This document shows, piece by piece, positions 33,246 through 42,427 of a stretch of DNA of 64,000 nucleotides. Each line of letters opens with the position of its first letter. Positions within the stretch are counted from its first letter, which is position 1. Below the pieces are notes generated by a model. The model was not told the origin of the DNA and made no database searches. It saw only the letters and a program-made list of their open reading frames with translations. A program made the translations under genes and the position numbers. Source of the stretch: Clostridia bacterium (GTDB lineage Bacteria > Bacillota > Clostridia > Oscillospirales > Acutalibacteraceae); contig JAFSEF010000053.1 of the NCBI GenBank assembly GCA_017435865.1, positions 62,001-126,000 on the forward strand, given 5' to 3'.

Positions 33246-35699
33246 TTAAATCTTTTCGAGTTTTGCGGCATTTGCCATCAGTTTTTTCGTTCCGCAGGAG
33301 TCAAATGCAACTTCCAGGAACTGATCGTTTCCGAGTACGGACGCACTGATGATAAATCCGTTTCCGAATTTTTTATGTCTGACCTGATCACCTGCTCTGA
33401 AATCCGGGGCAGGTGTTTTGTTGTTTGCAGGTGCAGCGGTGCGTTGTCCCGAAAAACCGTAATTGACGGGTCTGGAGGGCTGTGCGGGGGATTCGTAGGA
33501 ATCCTGCGGCAGGTCACGGTAACGATTCGGGGAAGTACGGTTGTAACTGTTTGTTCTTGCGGCATTGCCGGCGTAACCGGAATATCCAGTAAAACCGCTG
33601 TTTCTTCTTTCCGTACGGTCTTCAATGAGCTTTGTCGGAATTTCTCTGATGAACTGCGAAGGCGGATTGGAGGTTGTTTTGCCGTAAAGCATTCTGCTTG
33701 CGGCATTCAAAAGATACAACCTGTCTTTTGCTCTCGTGATTCCGACATATGCAAGTCTTCTTTCTTCTTCCATGTCAGCTTCGTTGATCATGGACTGCAT
33801 ACCGGGGAAAATACCGTTTTCCATGCCGACAATGAATACGCACGGAAATTCGAGACCCTTTGCAGCGTGCATAGTCATCAATGTAACCGTGTCGGAATCG
33901 GCATTGTAATTGTCAATATCCGTTAACAGGGCAACTTCTTCGAGGAATCCTTCCAGAGTTGCGTTTTCTCCGTTTTCTTCTTCATAACGGACAATATTGG
34001 CATACAATTCATCCAAGTTCTGGCAGCGTTCTTCCATGGTTGCCGGATCTGCTGACAAGGACTGCACGTAACCGGTTTCCTGTATGACGATTTTAAACAG
34101 ATCCGAGGATCTTATTTCTTCCCTTTGTGTGCGGAACGTGTTGATCATTTCACAGAATGCTTTCAGTTTGGAAGCACTTCTTGACAGATCTGCAAATTCG
34201 TCGGCAGTCTGCATGACTTCAAAAACGGGGATGCCGAGTCGTGCTGCAAAATCAATGGCTTTTGTTACGGTTGTTTCACCGATGCCGCGTTTGGGTTCAT
34301 TGATAATACGACGCAATCTGACCGAGTCATTGGGGTTCGAAACAACAGCAAGATATGACAGTGCATCTTTGATTTCTTTGCGGTCATAGAATCGGTGACC
34401 GCCGATGATTCTGTAAGGAATGCCGGCTTTGACAAGTGATCGTTCCACGTTGTTGGATTGTGCATTCATGCGATACAGGACGGCATGATCTGAAAAAGTG
34501 TAGCCGTCTTTTGCATTGTCAACAATGGTGTCGGCAACAAAAATACCCTCCGTGATATCCGAATCACAGGTTTTTAATATGATTTTGTCTTTGTCGGGTC
34601 TGCTTGTCCACAGGTTCTTGCCTTTGCGTTCGGTGTTGTTGCGGATCACAGCATTGGCAGCTTCCAGAATGCAAGGGGTTGAACGATAATTCTGTTCGAG
34701 TCTGATGACGGTTGTGTCTGTGAACTGTTCTTCAAAAGACAAAATGTTTTCGATTGTTGCACCGCGGAAACGGTAAATACTCTGATCATCATCACCCACA
34801 ACGCAAAGATTGTGATGTTTGCCTGCCAATAAAGAAACAAGTCTGTATTGTGCGTGGTTGGTGTCCTGGTATTCGTCAACAAGAATATAACGAAAACGAT
34901 TCTGATAATACTCCAGAACATCTTTTTCTTTTTCAAAAAGCATAACGGTGTTGACGATGATGTCATCAAAATCCATTGCATCGGCTGCTTTAAGCTGCTG
35001 CTGATATCTTGCATATACTCTTGCAATCTGCTGTGCTCTGACGTCACCGTTTGCATTTTTTGCAAGTTCGTCAGGGGAGATGAGTGAATCTTTTGCACGG
35101 CTGATGGCAGAAAGAATTGCTTTTACGGGCAGGTGCTTGTCATCAATGCCGAAATGCTGCTGACAATCTTTGATGACTCTTTTTGCATCATCGGTATCAT
35201 ATATAGTAAAATGAGAAGAATATCCCAGTTTTTCACCTTCGCGACGTAAAATGCGTACGCAGGCAGAGTGAAAAGTGCTTGCCCAGATGTCATTGCCTAC
35301 GTTTTCACCGAGCAGATTCTGCAAGCGTTCTTTCAGTTCACCGGCTGCTTTGTTTGTAAAGGTGATGGCAAGAATCTGCCAGGGCTTCGGTGCATCAACG
35401 CTCAGCAGATGTTCTATGTCAAAAAGAGCGTTCTGATCACCCTCAAGATAAGCCTGCATTGCATTGATATCGGCAGCCGACACATAGTCAGCACCTTCTG
35501 TGCTGTTGTATGCATTGCCGAAACGCAGCATACAGGCAATACGATTGACAATAACCGTTGTTTTGCCGCTGCCTGCACCTGCGAGAATCAACAGGGGACC
35601 GTTAACGGTTGTTACGGCCCTGAACTGTTCGTCATTGATTCTTGCATATTCTTTTTTAATAATTTTTTTTCTGAGTTCAATAAAAGTCTCTTTGTTCAT
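33246..35699 (-). CDS. pcrA: ATP-dependent DNA helicase PcrA/UvrD
   Basis: Superfamily 1A 3'-5' helicase for repair and replication restart. Motifs in order: LAGAGSGKTTVIVNRI (Walker A), TFTNKAAGELKERL, VDEYQDTNHAQ (motif II), DDQSIYRFRGA, RLEQNYRST, and VYVGITRAKDRLYLL-type motif VI (LAYVGITRAKDRL). The C-terminus has a Ser/Tyr/Pro-rich linker and the Tudor-like RNA polymerase-binding element GDQVRHKKFGNGFIIS. The length of 817 residues is slightly longer than usual. It is the last gene after the DivIVA-like and fumarase-beta genes, and converges on the rodA-like gene with only five bases between the stops. Confidence 0.96.
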   Translation of the reverse strand: MNKETFIELRKKIIKKEYARINDEQFRAVTTVNGPLLILAGAGSGKTTVIVNRIACMLRFGNAYNSTEGADYVSAADINAMQAYLEGDQNALFDIEHLLSVDAPKPWQILAITFTNKAAGELKERLQNLLGENVGNDIWASTFHSACVRILRREGEKLGYSSHFTIYDTDDAKRVIKDCQQHFGIDDKHLPVKAILSAISRAKDSLISPDELAKNANGDVRAQQIARVYARYQQQLKAADAMDFDDIIVNTVMLFEKEKDVLEYYQNRFRYILVDEYQDTNHAQYRLVSLLAGKHHNLCVVGDDDQSIYRFRGATIENILSFEEQFTDTTVIRLEQNYRSTPCILEAANAVIRNNTERKGKNLWTSRPDKDKIILKTCDSDITEGIFVADTIVDNAKDGYTFSDHAVLYRMNAQSNNVERSLVKAGIPYRIIGGHRFYDRKEIKDALSYLAVVSNPNDSVRLRRIINEPKRGIGETTVTKAIDFAARLGIPVFEVMQTADEFADLSRSASKLKAFCEMINTFRTQREEIRSSDLFKIVIQETGYVQSLSADPATMEERCQNLDELYANIVRYEEENGENATLEGFLEEVALLTDIDNYNADSDTVTLMTMHAAKGLEFPCVFIVGMENGIFPGMQSMINEADMEEERRLAYVGITRAKDRLYLLNAASRMLYGKTTSNPPSQFIREIPTKLIEDRTERRNSGFTGYSGYAGNAARTNSYNRTSPNRYRDLPQDSYESPAQPSRPVNYGFSGQRTAAPANNKTPAPDFRAGDQVRHKKFGNGFIISASVLGNDQFLEVAFDSCGTKKLMANAAKLEKI

Positions 35700-36235
35700 T
35701 GTGTATCCTTCAGTATAGAATTGCCATCCGGCGTGATGGCTGTCAGCAAAGGCATGTCAAGTACCGTAAGTCTTTTTATGCTTTCACATCCGAGTTCCGG
35801 GAAGGCGATTTCTTCACACGAAACAATGCATTTGCTGATGAGAGCACCGAGTCCGCCGTAAGCACAGAAATAAACGCATTTGTTTTCCTGAATGGCAGTG
35901 CGTACAGCTGCATTTCTTCCGCCTTTTCCGATCATGGCTGCCAATCCGTTCTGCATCAGAATCGGTGCAAATGCATCCATTCTTTTGGATGTAGTCGGTC
36001 CGAATGATCCGATCTGACCGTCGGGATGCTGCGGAGTGGGTCCTGCATAATATATGATACTGTCCTGCAGCGGAAATGGCAGAGGTTCGCCGTTCTGAAT
36101 CAATTGGCACAGCTTCTTGTGGGCAGCATCACGGGCAGTATAAATCGTTCCGCTCAGGTGAACAATCTGTCCGGGTTGAAGCGACATCAATGCACTTCTT
36201 ATATTTTCACTGTTGATTCTGATGATTTCGCTCAT
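35696..36235 (-). CDS. Class I fumarase/tartrate dehydratase beta subunit, orphan
   Basis: A 179-residue protein matching the C-terminal (beta) half of iron-sulfur fumarases and L-tartrate dehydratases. Features: IYYAGPTPQHPDGQIGSFGP followed by TTSKRMD, and AMIGKGGRN. The beta half supplies part of the substrate pocket; the alpha half, which carries the [4Fe-4S] cluster cysteines, is normally encoded directly next to it. No alpha subunit gene is within this window: upstream is the DivIVA-like gene (3 bases), downstream pcrA (4-base overlap). It may work with an alpha subunit encoded elsewhere, or have another role. Confidence 0.9.
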   Translation of the reverse strand: MSEIIRINSENIRSALMSLQPGQIVHLSGTIYTARDAAHKKLCQLIQNGEPLPFPLQDSIIYYAGPTPQHPDGQIGSFGPTTSKRMDAFAPILMQNGLAAMIGKGGRNAAVRTAIQENKCVYFCAYGGLGALISKCIVSCEEIAFPELGCESIKRLTVLDMPLLTAITPDGNSILKDTQ

Positions 36236-36238
36236 AGT

Positions 36239-36769
36239 TTATTTGTCTGATCCGCTGAAATCGGTGTTGTATTTGAAATCTCCGCCCTGACTGTCCAGAT
36301 TCTGCTGGTAGTCCATGAATTCAAGTATAATTCCCGACAGAGTTTCCTGCAGGGATTCAAGAGTGGTGTTGAATTTATCTTTTGCCTGCTTGAGTTCTTC
36401 CGCGAGCATATTTGCACTTTCTGTGGACAATGCAACGCAAGCAGCCGCATTGTTAATGACACTTGCAGCTTTGTCGTTGGCATCTTTGAGCAGCATTTCA
36501 GAAAAACGCTTTGCATCCAGCATGGCAGCACCGAGCTGTGCTTGTGCCATTTTGGCAGCTTCGCAGTTTTCGCAGTCGCTCTTTTTGGCGTTTGCGGCTT
36601 CTTTTGAGCAACGATCAAGTTCATCTTTGCAAGTCTGAAGTTCTTCTTCCAGCTTTTTGATGGTCTTCTTCTGTTCTTTTTTTTCAGCCATCAGTTTTTC
36701 AATACAATGCATGACGTCCGATTTGTTGAAACCGTTGACAGCAGTTCTGAATTTCATTTCTTCGCGCAT
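36239..36769 (-). CDS. DivIVA-like coiled-coil protein
   Basis: A 176-residue protein starting with a segment like the DivIVA/GpsB membrane-binding head (FRTAVNGFNKSDVMHCIEKL). A long charged coiled coil follows (about residues 27-75, EKKEQKKTIKKLEEELQTCK), then a second helical block with AKRFSEMLLKDANDKAASVINNA. Cysteines cluster in the middle (SDCENCEAA). These proteins localise to septa or poles as oligomers. The start ATG at 36769 follows GGAGGAAACAG. The promoter at 36802-36830 drives it with the fumarase-beta and pcrA genes. The family call is by pattern; the function is not shown. Confidence 0.72.
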   Translation of the reverse strand: MREEMKFRTAVNGFNKSDVMHCIEKLMAEKKEQKKTIKKLEEELQTCKDELDRCSKEAANAKKSDCENCEAAKMAQAQLGAAMLDAKRFSEMLLKDANDKAASVINNAAACVALSTESANMLAEELKQAKDKFNTTLESLQETLSGIILEFMDYQQNLDSQGGDFKYNTDFSGSDK

Positions 36770-36801
36770 TCTGTTTCCTCCGAACCTCGGCGTTTTTAGA
36801 C

Positions 36802-36830
36802 ATTATACCAAGTTATAAAATTAAAAACAA
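36802..36830 (-). promoter_or_regulatory. Promoter of the DivIVA-like/fumarase-beta/pcrA unit
   Basis: Minus strand: TTGTTT (36830-36825), 17 bases, TATAAT (36807-36802), 32 bases before the start at 36769. Confidence 0.65.
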
Positions 36831-36949
36831 GGAGAAAGCTAAAATAAATCAGTAAAAATTATAAAAAAACTTGACGATGTCACTTGCATTATTTTCATTT
36901 TTATTGTACAATTCAATTTGACATATATGTTCGGAGGAAAAATATCTTT

Positions 36950-38293
36950 ATGTCTTTGAAATTAAATTGCAAATACCTCAACTCTTTTATTTCGGAAGCA
37001 GAGTATGCTGCTATTGACGAAGAAGTAAAAGAAGCACAAGCATTTTTGTATGAAAACAAGGCAAATGCTGCCGGAAATGATTATCACGGTTGGCTGACTC
37101 TGCCTGCTGATTATGACAAAGATGAGTTTGAACGAATCAAAAAAGCGGCTCAGAAAATCAGAAGCGATTCCAAAGCACTTGTCGTGATCGGAATCGGCGG
37201 AAGTTACCTCGGTGCCAGAGCCGCTATTGAGTTCTGTCGTTCAAAGAACTATAATATAGTATGTGAAGACTCGCCGAAGATTTTCTTCTGCGGCAATTCC
37301 ATCAGTCCCACTGAAATTTCCGAAATTCTTGCTTATTGCGAAAAGGTTGATTTTTCCGTCAATGTCATTTCCAAATCGGGAACAACAACGGAACCGGCCA
37401 TTGCTTTCAGACTTTTTAAAGCACTGCTTGAGAAAAAGTATGGTAAAGAGGGTTCTGTCGGAAGAATTTATGTCACCACCGACAAGGCACGCGGCACGCT
37501 CAAAGGTCTTGCCGATCGTGAAGGATATGCGGAATTTGTGGTTCCGGATGATGTCGGCGGCAGATATTCTGTCCTGACAGCTGTCGGCCTGCTTCCGATT
37601 GCAACTGCCGGCGTTGATATTGACGAACTTATGCAGGGTGCTGCTGATGCAATGAATCGCTATTGCGATACCGATATTGAAAAGAATGATTGCTACAAAT
37701 ATGCAGCTATCCGTAACATTCTGTACCGCAAGGGCAAAACAACGGAAATGATGGTGTGCTATGAGCCTGACTACACCATGATGAATGAATGGTTCAAACA
37801 GCTCATGGGCGAAAGCGAAGGGAAGGAAAACAAAGGTATTTTCCCGTCTTCGGCTATCTATTCGACGGATTTGCATTCTCTCGGACAGTATGTACAGGAA
37901 GGTTTGCGTAATCTTTTTGAAACCGTTGTTGTTTTTGACAAATCCAAAACCGACATCATTATTGAAGAAGATGCAGAAAATCTTGACGGATTGAATTTCC
38001 TGGCAGGCAAAGGTCTTTCTTTTGTCAACAGAAAGGCATTTGAAGGCACCGTTCTGGCTCATACAGACGGCGGCGTTCCCAATATTGTACTCGAAGCAGA
38101 TTCCATGTCTGCATATACACTCGGCGAAATGATTTATTTCTTTGAAAAGGCTTGTGCCGTATCGGGATACATTCTTGGCGTGAATCCCTTTAATCAGCCC
38201 GGTGTTGAGAGTTATAAGAAAAATATGTTTGCCCTTTTAGGCAAAAAAGGATACGAAGAGCTGGCTGCTGCACTTGCAGACAGACTCGGTTGA
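36950..38293 (+). CDS. pgi: Glucose-6-phosphate isomerase
   Basis: Interconverts glucose-6-phosphate and fructose-6-phosphate. The two sugar isomerase domains show [32 protein letters not shown] (phosphate-binding loop), [20 protein letters not shown] with conserved His/Gln, and [14 protein letters not shown] with the C-terminal Lys. Length 447 residues, normal for the short Firmicutes form. ATG 36950 is chosen because [10 protein letters not shown] matches other family N-termini; GGAGG lies 12 bases upstream, a little far. A possible promoter (TTGCAT, 17 bases, TACAAT at 36907-36912) is weak. Feeds PfkA. Confidence 0.96.
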   Translation: MSLKLNCKYLNSFISEAEYAAIDEEVKEAQAFLYENKANAAGNDYHGWLTLPADYDKDEFERIKKAAQKIRSDSKALVVIGIGGSYLGARAAIEFCRSKNYNIVCEDSPKIFFCGNSISPTEISEILAYCEKVDFSVNVISKSGTTTEPAIAFRLFKALLEKKYGKEGSVGRIYVTTDKARGTLKGLADREGYAEFVVPDDVGGRYSVLTAVGLLPIATAGVDIDELMQGAADAMNRYCDTDIEKNDCYKYAAIRNILYRKGKTTEMMVCYEPDYTMMNEWFKQLMGESEGKENKGIFPSSAIYSTDLHSLGQYVQEGLRNLFETVVVFDKSKTDIIIEEDAENLDGLNFLAGKGLSFVNRKAFEGTVLAHTDGGVPNIVLEADSMSAYTLGEMIYFFEKACAVSGYILGVNPFNQPGVESYKKNMFALLGKKGYEELAAALADRLG

Positions 38294-38322
38294 TTATGAT
38301 TACAGAAAGGAATTGATTGAAA

Positions 38323-38739
38323 ATGGTTAAGTTACTTGTAGGCGGAAAAGGAAGCGGTAAAACAAAGCGTCTTATTGAGTGTGTCAACAATGCTCTTTCC
38401 GCATCTGAAGGAAATGTTATTTGTATTGAAAAGGAAGAGCTGCTTCGCTATCAGCTGAGCTACAAGGTTCGTCTTGTTTCCACCAACATTTACGGCATCA
38501 GCGGTTATGATGCTTTCTATGGTCTGCTGTGCGGCATTTGTGCAGGTGACCATGATATCACCGATATTCTTGTTGATGCAACACTGAAAATCGGCGGTCG
38601 CGATTATGATGAACTTGCTGCGTTCCTTGAAAAAGTGGAACGTCTGAGCTCTGTCAGTGAAACAGAATTTACGTTTACAATTTCTACTGATATTGACAAT
38701 CTTCCCAAAAAGATTGCAAGTTTCTGCGAAATTATCTGA
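38323..38739 (+). CDS. Small P-loop protein, conserved but uncharacterised
   Basis: A 138-residue protein opening with a Walker A loop: VKLLVGGKGSGKTKRLIE. A Walker B-like hydrophobic run ending in Asp is seen in ITDILVD (about residue 85). The chain ends soon after a DELAAFLEKVERL helix and FTFTISTDIDNLP. It is too small for a full AAA or kinase domain. I recall similar short clostridial proteins, sometimes misnamed as PilT-related, but no function is known to me. ATG 38323 with AAAGGAA 10 bases upstream. It follows pgi by 29 bases, probably on the same transcript. Confidence 0.72.
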   Translation: MVKLLVGGKGSGKTKRLIECVNNALSASEGNVICIEKEELLRYQLSYKVRLVSTNIYGISGYDAFYGLLCGICAGDHDITDILVDATLKIGGRDYDELAAFLEKVERLSSVSETEFTFTISTDIDNLPKKIASFCEII

Positions 38740-38777
38740 TTGAGATAAAAAAAGCTATTGATTGTTGAAAATAACAG

Positions 38778-38806
38778 TTGACAAAACTGTCCAAAGCATA
38801 TATAAT
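38778..38806 (+). promoter_or_regulatory. Promoter of yceD-rpmF
   Basis: TTGACA (38778-38783), 17 bases, TATAAT (38801-38806): a perfect consensus, as expected for a ribosomal protein transcript. Confidence 0.85.
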
Positions 38807-38868
38807 ATTTGTTGCTTTTGTTTTCAGCATACCCAATCAGTTTGTGTGAATAGTAAGAGGTGATTGTC

Positions 38869-39348
38869 TTGTTTGCAGAGCTTGAAGCCGTGTTTAACAA
38901 TGACGGCGCCGTACTTGCTCTTGATTATGAATATGATATCGGCGATGCATCTGTTGTGACTCCCGTTCATGTCGAAGGTGAGATTATCAACAGAACCGGT
39001 ATTGTTTCTATGAAAGCCAAGGCTAAATTTGATTATTCCACACAATGTGCACTTTGCTGTAAGCCTTTGTTGCGTCATGCAACAATTCCCGTTCATCACG
39101 TTCTTTTAACGGAACTGCAGGATGAAGATTTTGATGATCTTTATGTGCAGGTCGAAAATATGCGCCTGAATGTTGATGAGTTGATTTCAGAGGATATCTG
39201 GTTGGCAATTCCGTCACGTTTTCTCTGTAAAGAGGATTGCAAAGGTTTGTGTATGCAGTGCGGGCAGGATCTCAATGAAGCTTCCTGTTCATGCGTAAAA
39301 GCGGTTGATCCCCGTCTTGCTGCGTTGTCGCAGTTGTTGGGTGAATAA
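38869..39348 (+). CDS. YceD/DUF177 family protein
   Basis: DUF177 protein, linked in bacteria to 23S rRNA accumulation and nearly always upstream of rpmF, as here. The 159-residue chain has the family cysteine pairs: STQCALCCKPL in the middle and CKEDCKGLCMQCGQDLNEASCSC near the end, probably a zinc site. I choose TTG 38869 as start because AGAGGTGAT is 5-7 bases upstream; the GTG at 38860 is part of that sequence. rpmF follows after 33 bases. Confidence 0.9.
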   Translation: MFAELEAVFNNDGAVLALDYEYDIGDASVVTPVHVEGEIINRTGIVSMKAKAKFDYSTQCALCCKPLLRHATIPVHHVLLTELQDEDFDDLYVQVENMRLNVDELISEDIWLAIPSRFLCKEDCKGLCMQCGQDLNEASCSCVKAVDPRLAALSQLLGE

Positions 39349-39381
39349 TGTTTTGTAATACAATTTGGAGGTTTATACATC

Positions 39382-39567
39382 ATGGCAGTTCCTGCAAGAA
39401 GAGTTTCCAAGGCAAGAAGAGATAAGAGACGTTCCAATGTTTGGAAGATGAGTGCTCCTCAGATCGAGAAGTGCCCGAAGTGCGGCGAATACAAGAGAGC
39501 TCACAGACTTTGCGCTGCTTGCGGTTACTACAACGGCAGACAGGTTGTTGTAGTTGACGAAGACTAA
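39382..39567 (+). CDS. rpmF: 50S ribosomal protein L32
   Basis: A 61-residue L32 of the large subunit. Start MAVPARRVSKARRDKRR is diagnostic. It retains four cysteines in two CxxC pairs (KCPKCGEY, RLCAACGYY), so this is the zinc-binding form and not the cysteine-free one. RBS TTGGAGG. A terminator lies 32 bases downstream. Confidence 0.98.
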   Translation: MAVPARRVSKARRDKRRSNVWKMSAPQIEKCPKCGEYKRAHRLCAACGYYNGRQVVVVDED

Positions 39568-39598
39568 TCGCTGTCTGCGTCCGCTAATTGTGTAAATC

Positions 39599-39627
39599 GG
39601 TGGAGAAGTCTCACTTCCCCACCTTTT
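39599..39627 (+). terminator. Terminator after rpmF
   Basis: GGTGGAGAAGT and ACTTCCCCACC pair (one mismatch) around a short loop, followed by TTTTT. Confidence 0.8.
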
Positions 39628-39651
39628 TGCTGTGCAATGAGGTGAGTGCCC

Positions 39652-40983
39652 ATGGCTGTAAAAATATGCAATGTTGCAAAAAAATCCGTCTGTCACAGAA
39701 AAGGTCTCCGTGACGGCGATATTCTTGTTTCTATCAACGGGAACGAGATTGTTGACGTGCTCGATTATCGTTTTTATGCAACGGACACTCCGCTTTCTTT
39801 GACATTTACCAATGCAAAAGGGAAGACAAAGACCTGTAAAGTACGCACGGACGGTGATCCGGATTCTTTGGGTCTTTCATTTGAAACATATCTGATGGAC
39901 AAGCATCATGCTTGCAAAAACAAATGTGTTTTTTGTTTTATTGATCAGATGCCCAAAGGAATGCGTGACAGTCTCTATTTTAAGGATGATGATTCCCGTC
40001 TTTCTTTTTTGTTCGGCAACTATATAACTTTGACAGGGCTGACAGAGAATGAAGTGCAACGCATTATAAAAATGCACATCAGTCCCATCAATGTCTCTGT
40101 GCATACAATGAATCCGGAATTGCGTGTACAGATGATGAAAAATCCGAATGCCGGTACATCACTATCTTACCTGAAAAGATTCGCCGATGCCGGAATTTCG
40201 GTCAATACACAGCTTGTTTTATGTCCCGGAATCAATGATGGGGAAGAACTGACAAGCAGTCTTGAAAAACTCGGAGAATTGTTTCCGGGTGTACAAAGCA
40301 TTGCAGCAGTACCCGTGGGACTTACACGATACCGTGAAGGTTTGCCTGTCATTGAAGCCTACACAAAAGAGACTGCGAAAGATGTCATAGCAAGAATTGA
40401 TGCTTTTAATGATGCTTTTGAAAAACAGAACGGTCATCGCATTGCCTATGCTGCGGATGAGTTTTTCCTGAAAGCCGAATTGCCTTTGCCGCCACCTTCT
40501 TATTACGGCGATTACTGTCAGCTTGATAACGGTGTCGGTATGCTCACGTTACTTGAAGATGAATTTACGGATGCATTGCAGAATAGCGACAATTTGTCGG
40601 ATGAAACACCAAAACGTGAAATATGCCTGGCAACAGGAACTGCAGCTTATGCGTATATTCATAAGTTATGTGGTATGTTTATGCAAAAGTTTCCGTCTTT
40701 GCAGATTCAGGTTTGTGAGATCAGAAACAAATTTTTCGGTGAATCTGTGACGGTAGCTGGGCTGATTACCGGACAGGATCTGATTGCTTGCCTGCGGGAA
40801 GCAGATGTCAAAGCGGATAAGGTTCTGATTCCCAATGTCATGCTTCGCAGCAAGCAGGACCCCGTTTTCCTTGATGATTATTCCATTGCCGATATCGAAG
40901 CCGCAATCAACAGGGAAGTTGTTGCCATTGATTGCGACGGTGCGGCATTGTTTGATGCACTTTATTCTGAAACAGGAGGTTGA
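39652..40983 (+). CDS. DUF512 protein: PDZ plus radical SAM-like iron-sulfur protein
   Basis: A 443-residue protein. Residues about 1-60 form a PDZ-like domain (GLRDGDILVSINGNEIVDVLDY). Next is a CxxxCxxC cluster motif (CKNKCVFCFIDQMPKGM) and a radical-SAM-like barrel (FGNYITLTGLTENEV, SPINVSVHTMNPELR, NTQLVLCPGINDGEEL), ending in the DUF512 domain. Biochemical role unknown. It is a steady upstream neighbour of der in Clostridia, as here, which hints at a ribosome or GTPase link. Start ATG 39652 after GAGGTGA; the GTG at 39646 is also possible. Confidence 0.92.
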   Translation: MAVKICNVAKKSVCHRKGLRDGDILVSINGNEIVDVLDYRFYATDTPLSLTFTNAKGKTKTCKVRTDGDPDSLGLSFETYLMDKHHACKNKCVFCFIDQMPKGMRDSLYFKDDDSRLSFLFGNYITLTGLTENEVQRIIKMHISPINVSVHTMNPELRVQMMKNPNAGTSLSYLKRFADAGISVNTQLVLCPGINDGEELTSSLEKLGELFPGVQSIAAVPVGLTRYREGLPVIEAYTKETAKDVIARIDAFNDAFEKQNGHRIAYAADEFFLKAELPLPPPSYYGDYCQLDNGVGMLTLLEDEFTDALQNSDNLSDETPKREICLATGTAAYAYIHKLCGMFMQKFPSLQIQVCEIRNKFFGESVTVAGLITGQDLIACLREADVKADKVLIPNVMLRSKQDPVFLDDYSIADIEAAINREVVAIDCDGAALFDALYSETGG

Positions 40984-40988
40984 TTGAT

Positions 40989-42308
40989 ATGGCAAAACCT
41001 GTTGTGGCAATTGTCGGTCGTCCCAATGTCGGTAAATCGACTTTATTCAATAAGCTTTGCGGTCAACGACTGGCTATTGTTGATGATACACCGGGTGTTA
41101 CACGCGACCGTATTTATGCGGATTGTGAGTGGCTCGGTCATACATTCATGATTGTTGATACGGGTGGTATTGAACCCTATTCAGATGATATTATTCTTTC
41201 CCAGATGCGCAGACAGGCTCAGATTGCAATCGACAGTGCCGATTGTATTATTTTTGTGACCGATCTTCGCACCGGTGTTGTGGCAACCGATGCTGAAGTC
41301 GCTACCATGCTTCTTAAGAGCGGCAAGCCGATTGTTCTTTGTGTCAACAAATGTGACCGCATCGGTGATCCGCCTGCTGAATTTTATGAATTTTATAACC
41401 TCGGTCTCGGTGATCCTGTGCCGGTTTCTGCTGTACATGGTCACGGAACGGGGGATTTGCTCGATGAAGTTCTGAAGTTCCTGCCCGAATGCGAGGAAAC
41501 GACAGAAGAGGATGATCTTATAAAAGTTGCCATTATCGGCAAACCCAATGTCGGCAAATCATCTTTGATCAATTCCATCTGTGGCGAAGAAAGAGTGCTT
41601 GTTTCCAATATTGCAGGTACGACACGCGATGCAACGGATACCTATGTTGAAAACAAACACGGGCGTTTTATGCTCATTGATACTGCAGGTCTGCGAAGAA
41701 AATCCAAGGTTGAGGACAATATTGAACATTACAGTGTGCTGCGTGCGGTAACCGCTGTTGAACGTGCACACGTCTGTGTGATTATGATTGATGCCACTGA
41801 AGGATTTACCGAACAGGATTCAAAGGTTGCGGGTATTGCACATGAACAGGGAAAAGCCTGTATTATTGCCGTGAATAAGTGGGATGCTGTCGAAAAAGAC
41901 GGCACCACAATGGACAAATACCGCAAGACGTTGATGAATGATTTTTCATTTATGTCATATGCACCCATTATCTTTATTTCTGCAAAAACCGGGCAGCGTA
42001 TAGAACGTCTTTTTGAACTGATCAAATTTGTAGATACGCAGAATGCAATGCGTATTACGACCGGTAAACTGAATGAGATTCTTGCAGCAGCACAAGCACG
42101 TGTGCAGCCCCCGACGGACAAAGGTAAGCGTCTGAAGATTTATTACATGACACAGGCATCCACAAGACCGCCCACATTTGTCTGCTTTGTAAACAAAAAG
42201 GATCTGTTCCATTACAGCTATCAGCGTTATATTGATAACCAGATCCGTGAAGTATTTGGTCTGGAAGGTACTCCGACCAGAATGGTCATCCGCGAACGCG
42301 GAGAATGA
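40989..42308 (+). CDS. der: Ribosome assembly GTPase Der
   Basis: Double-GTPase needed for 50S maturation. The first G domain has IVGRPNVGKSTLFNKL, DTPGVTRDR, DTGG and NKCD; the second has IIGKPNVGKSSLINS, GTTRDAT, DTAGLRRK and NKWD. A KH-like C-terminal domain ends with TPTRMVIRERGE. Length 439 residues is standard. ATG 40989 with a full AGGAGG 9 bases upstream. It begins 5 bases after the DUF512 gene. Confidence 0.97.
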   Translation: MAKPVVAIVGRPNVGKSTLFNKLCGQRLAIVDDTPGVTRDRIYADCEWLGHTFMIVDTGGIEPYSDDIILSQMRRQAQIAIDSADCIIFVTDLRTGVVATDAEVATMLLKSGKPIVLCVNKCDRIGDPPAEFYEFYNLGLGDPVPVSAVHGHGTGDLLDEVLKFLPECEETTEEDDLIKVAIIGKPNVGKSSLINSICGEERVLVSNIAGTTRDATDTYVENKHGRFMLIDTAGLRRKSKVEDNIEHYSVLRAVTAVERAHVCVIMIDATEGFTEQDSKVAGIAHEQGKACIIAVNKWDAVEKDGTTMDKYRKTLMNDFSFMSYAPIIFISAKTGQRIERLFELIKFVDTQNAMRITTGKLNEILAAAQARVQPPTDKGKRLKIYYMTQASTRPPTFVCFVNKKDLFHYSYQRYIDNQIREVFGLEGTPTRMVIRERGE

Positions 42309-42321
42309 CAATGTAACAAAT

Positions 42322-42358
42322 TCGTCTGTTTTTCTGAAAAAGCAGGCGATTTTTTTTT
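42322..42358 (+). terminator. Terminator after der
   Basis: TCGTCTGTTTTTC pairs with GAAAAAGCAGGCGA with G-T pairs and a small bulge, then a T run of nine. Confidence 0.75.
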
Positions 42359-42378
42359 ATATTTATGTATTTATTCTA

Positions 42379-42407
42379 TTGTGTTTTGTTAATACACGTG
42401 TTATAAT
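42379..42407 (+). promoter_or_regulatory. asnS promoter, extended -10
   Basis: TTGTGT (42379-42384), 17 bases, TATAAT (42402-42407) with an upstream TG making an extended -10. Confidence 0.75.
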
Positions 42408-42427
42408 AATAAAAATTTTATTATTAT
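42403..42427. repeat. 25-base perfect palindrome across the asnS -10 and leader
   Basis: Twelve-base arms ATAATAATAAAA and TTTTATTATTAT around a single A. It begins within the -10 and ends directly before AGGAG. It is pure AT, so it could be an operator, a weak mRNA hairpin, or chance. Confidence 0.6.

Noticed and set aside
36770..36949. Small RNA or tRNA in the gap before pgi
   Set aside because: AT-rich promoter region without cloverleaf or stable stem.
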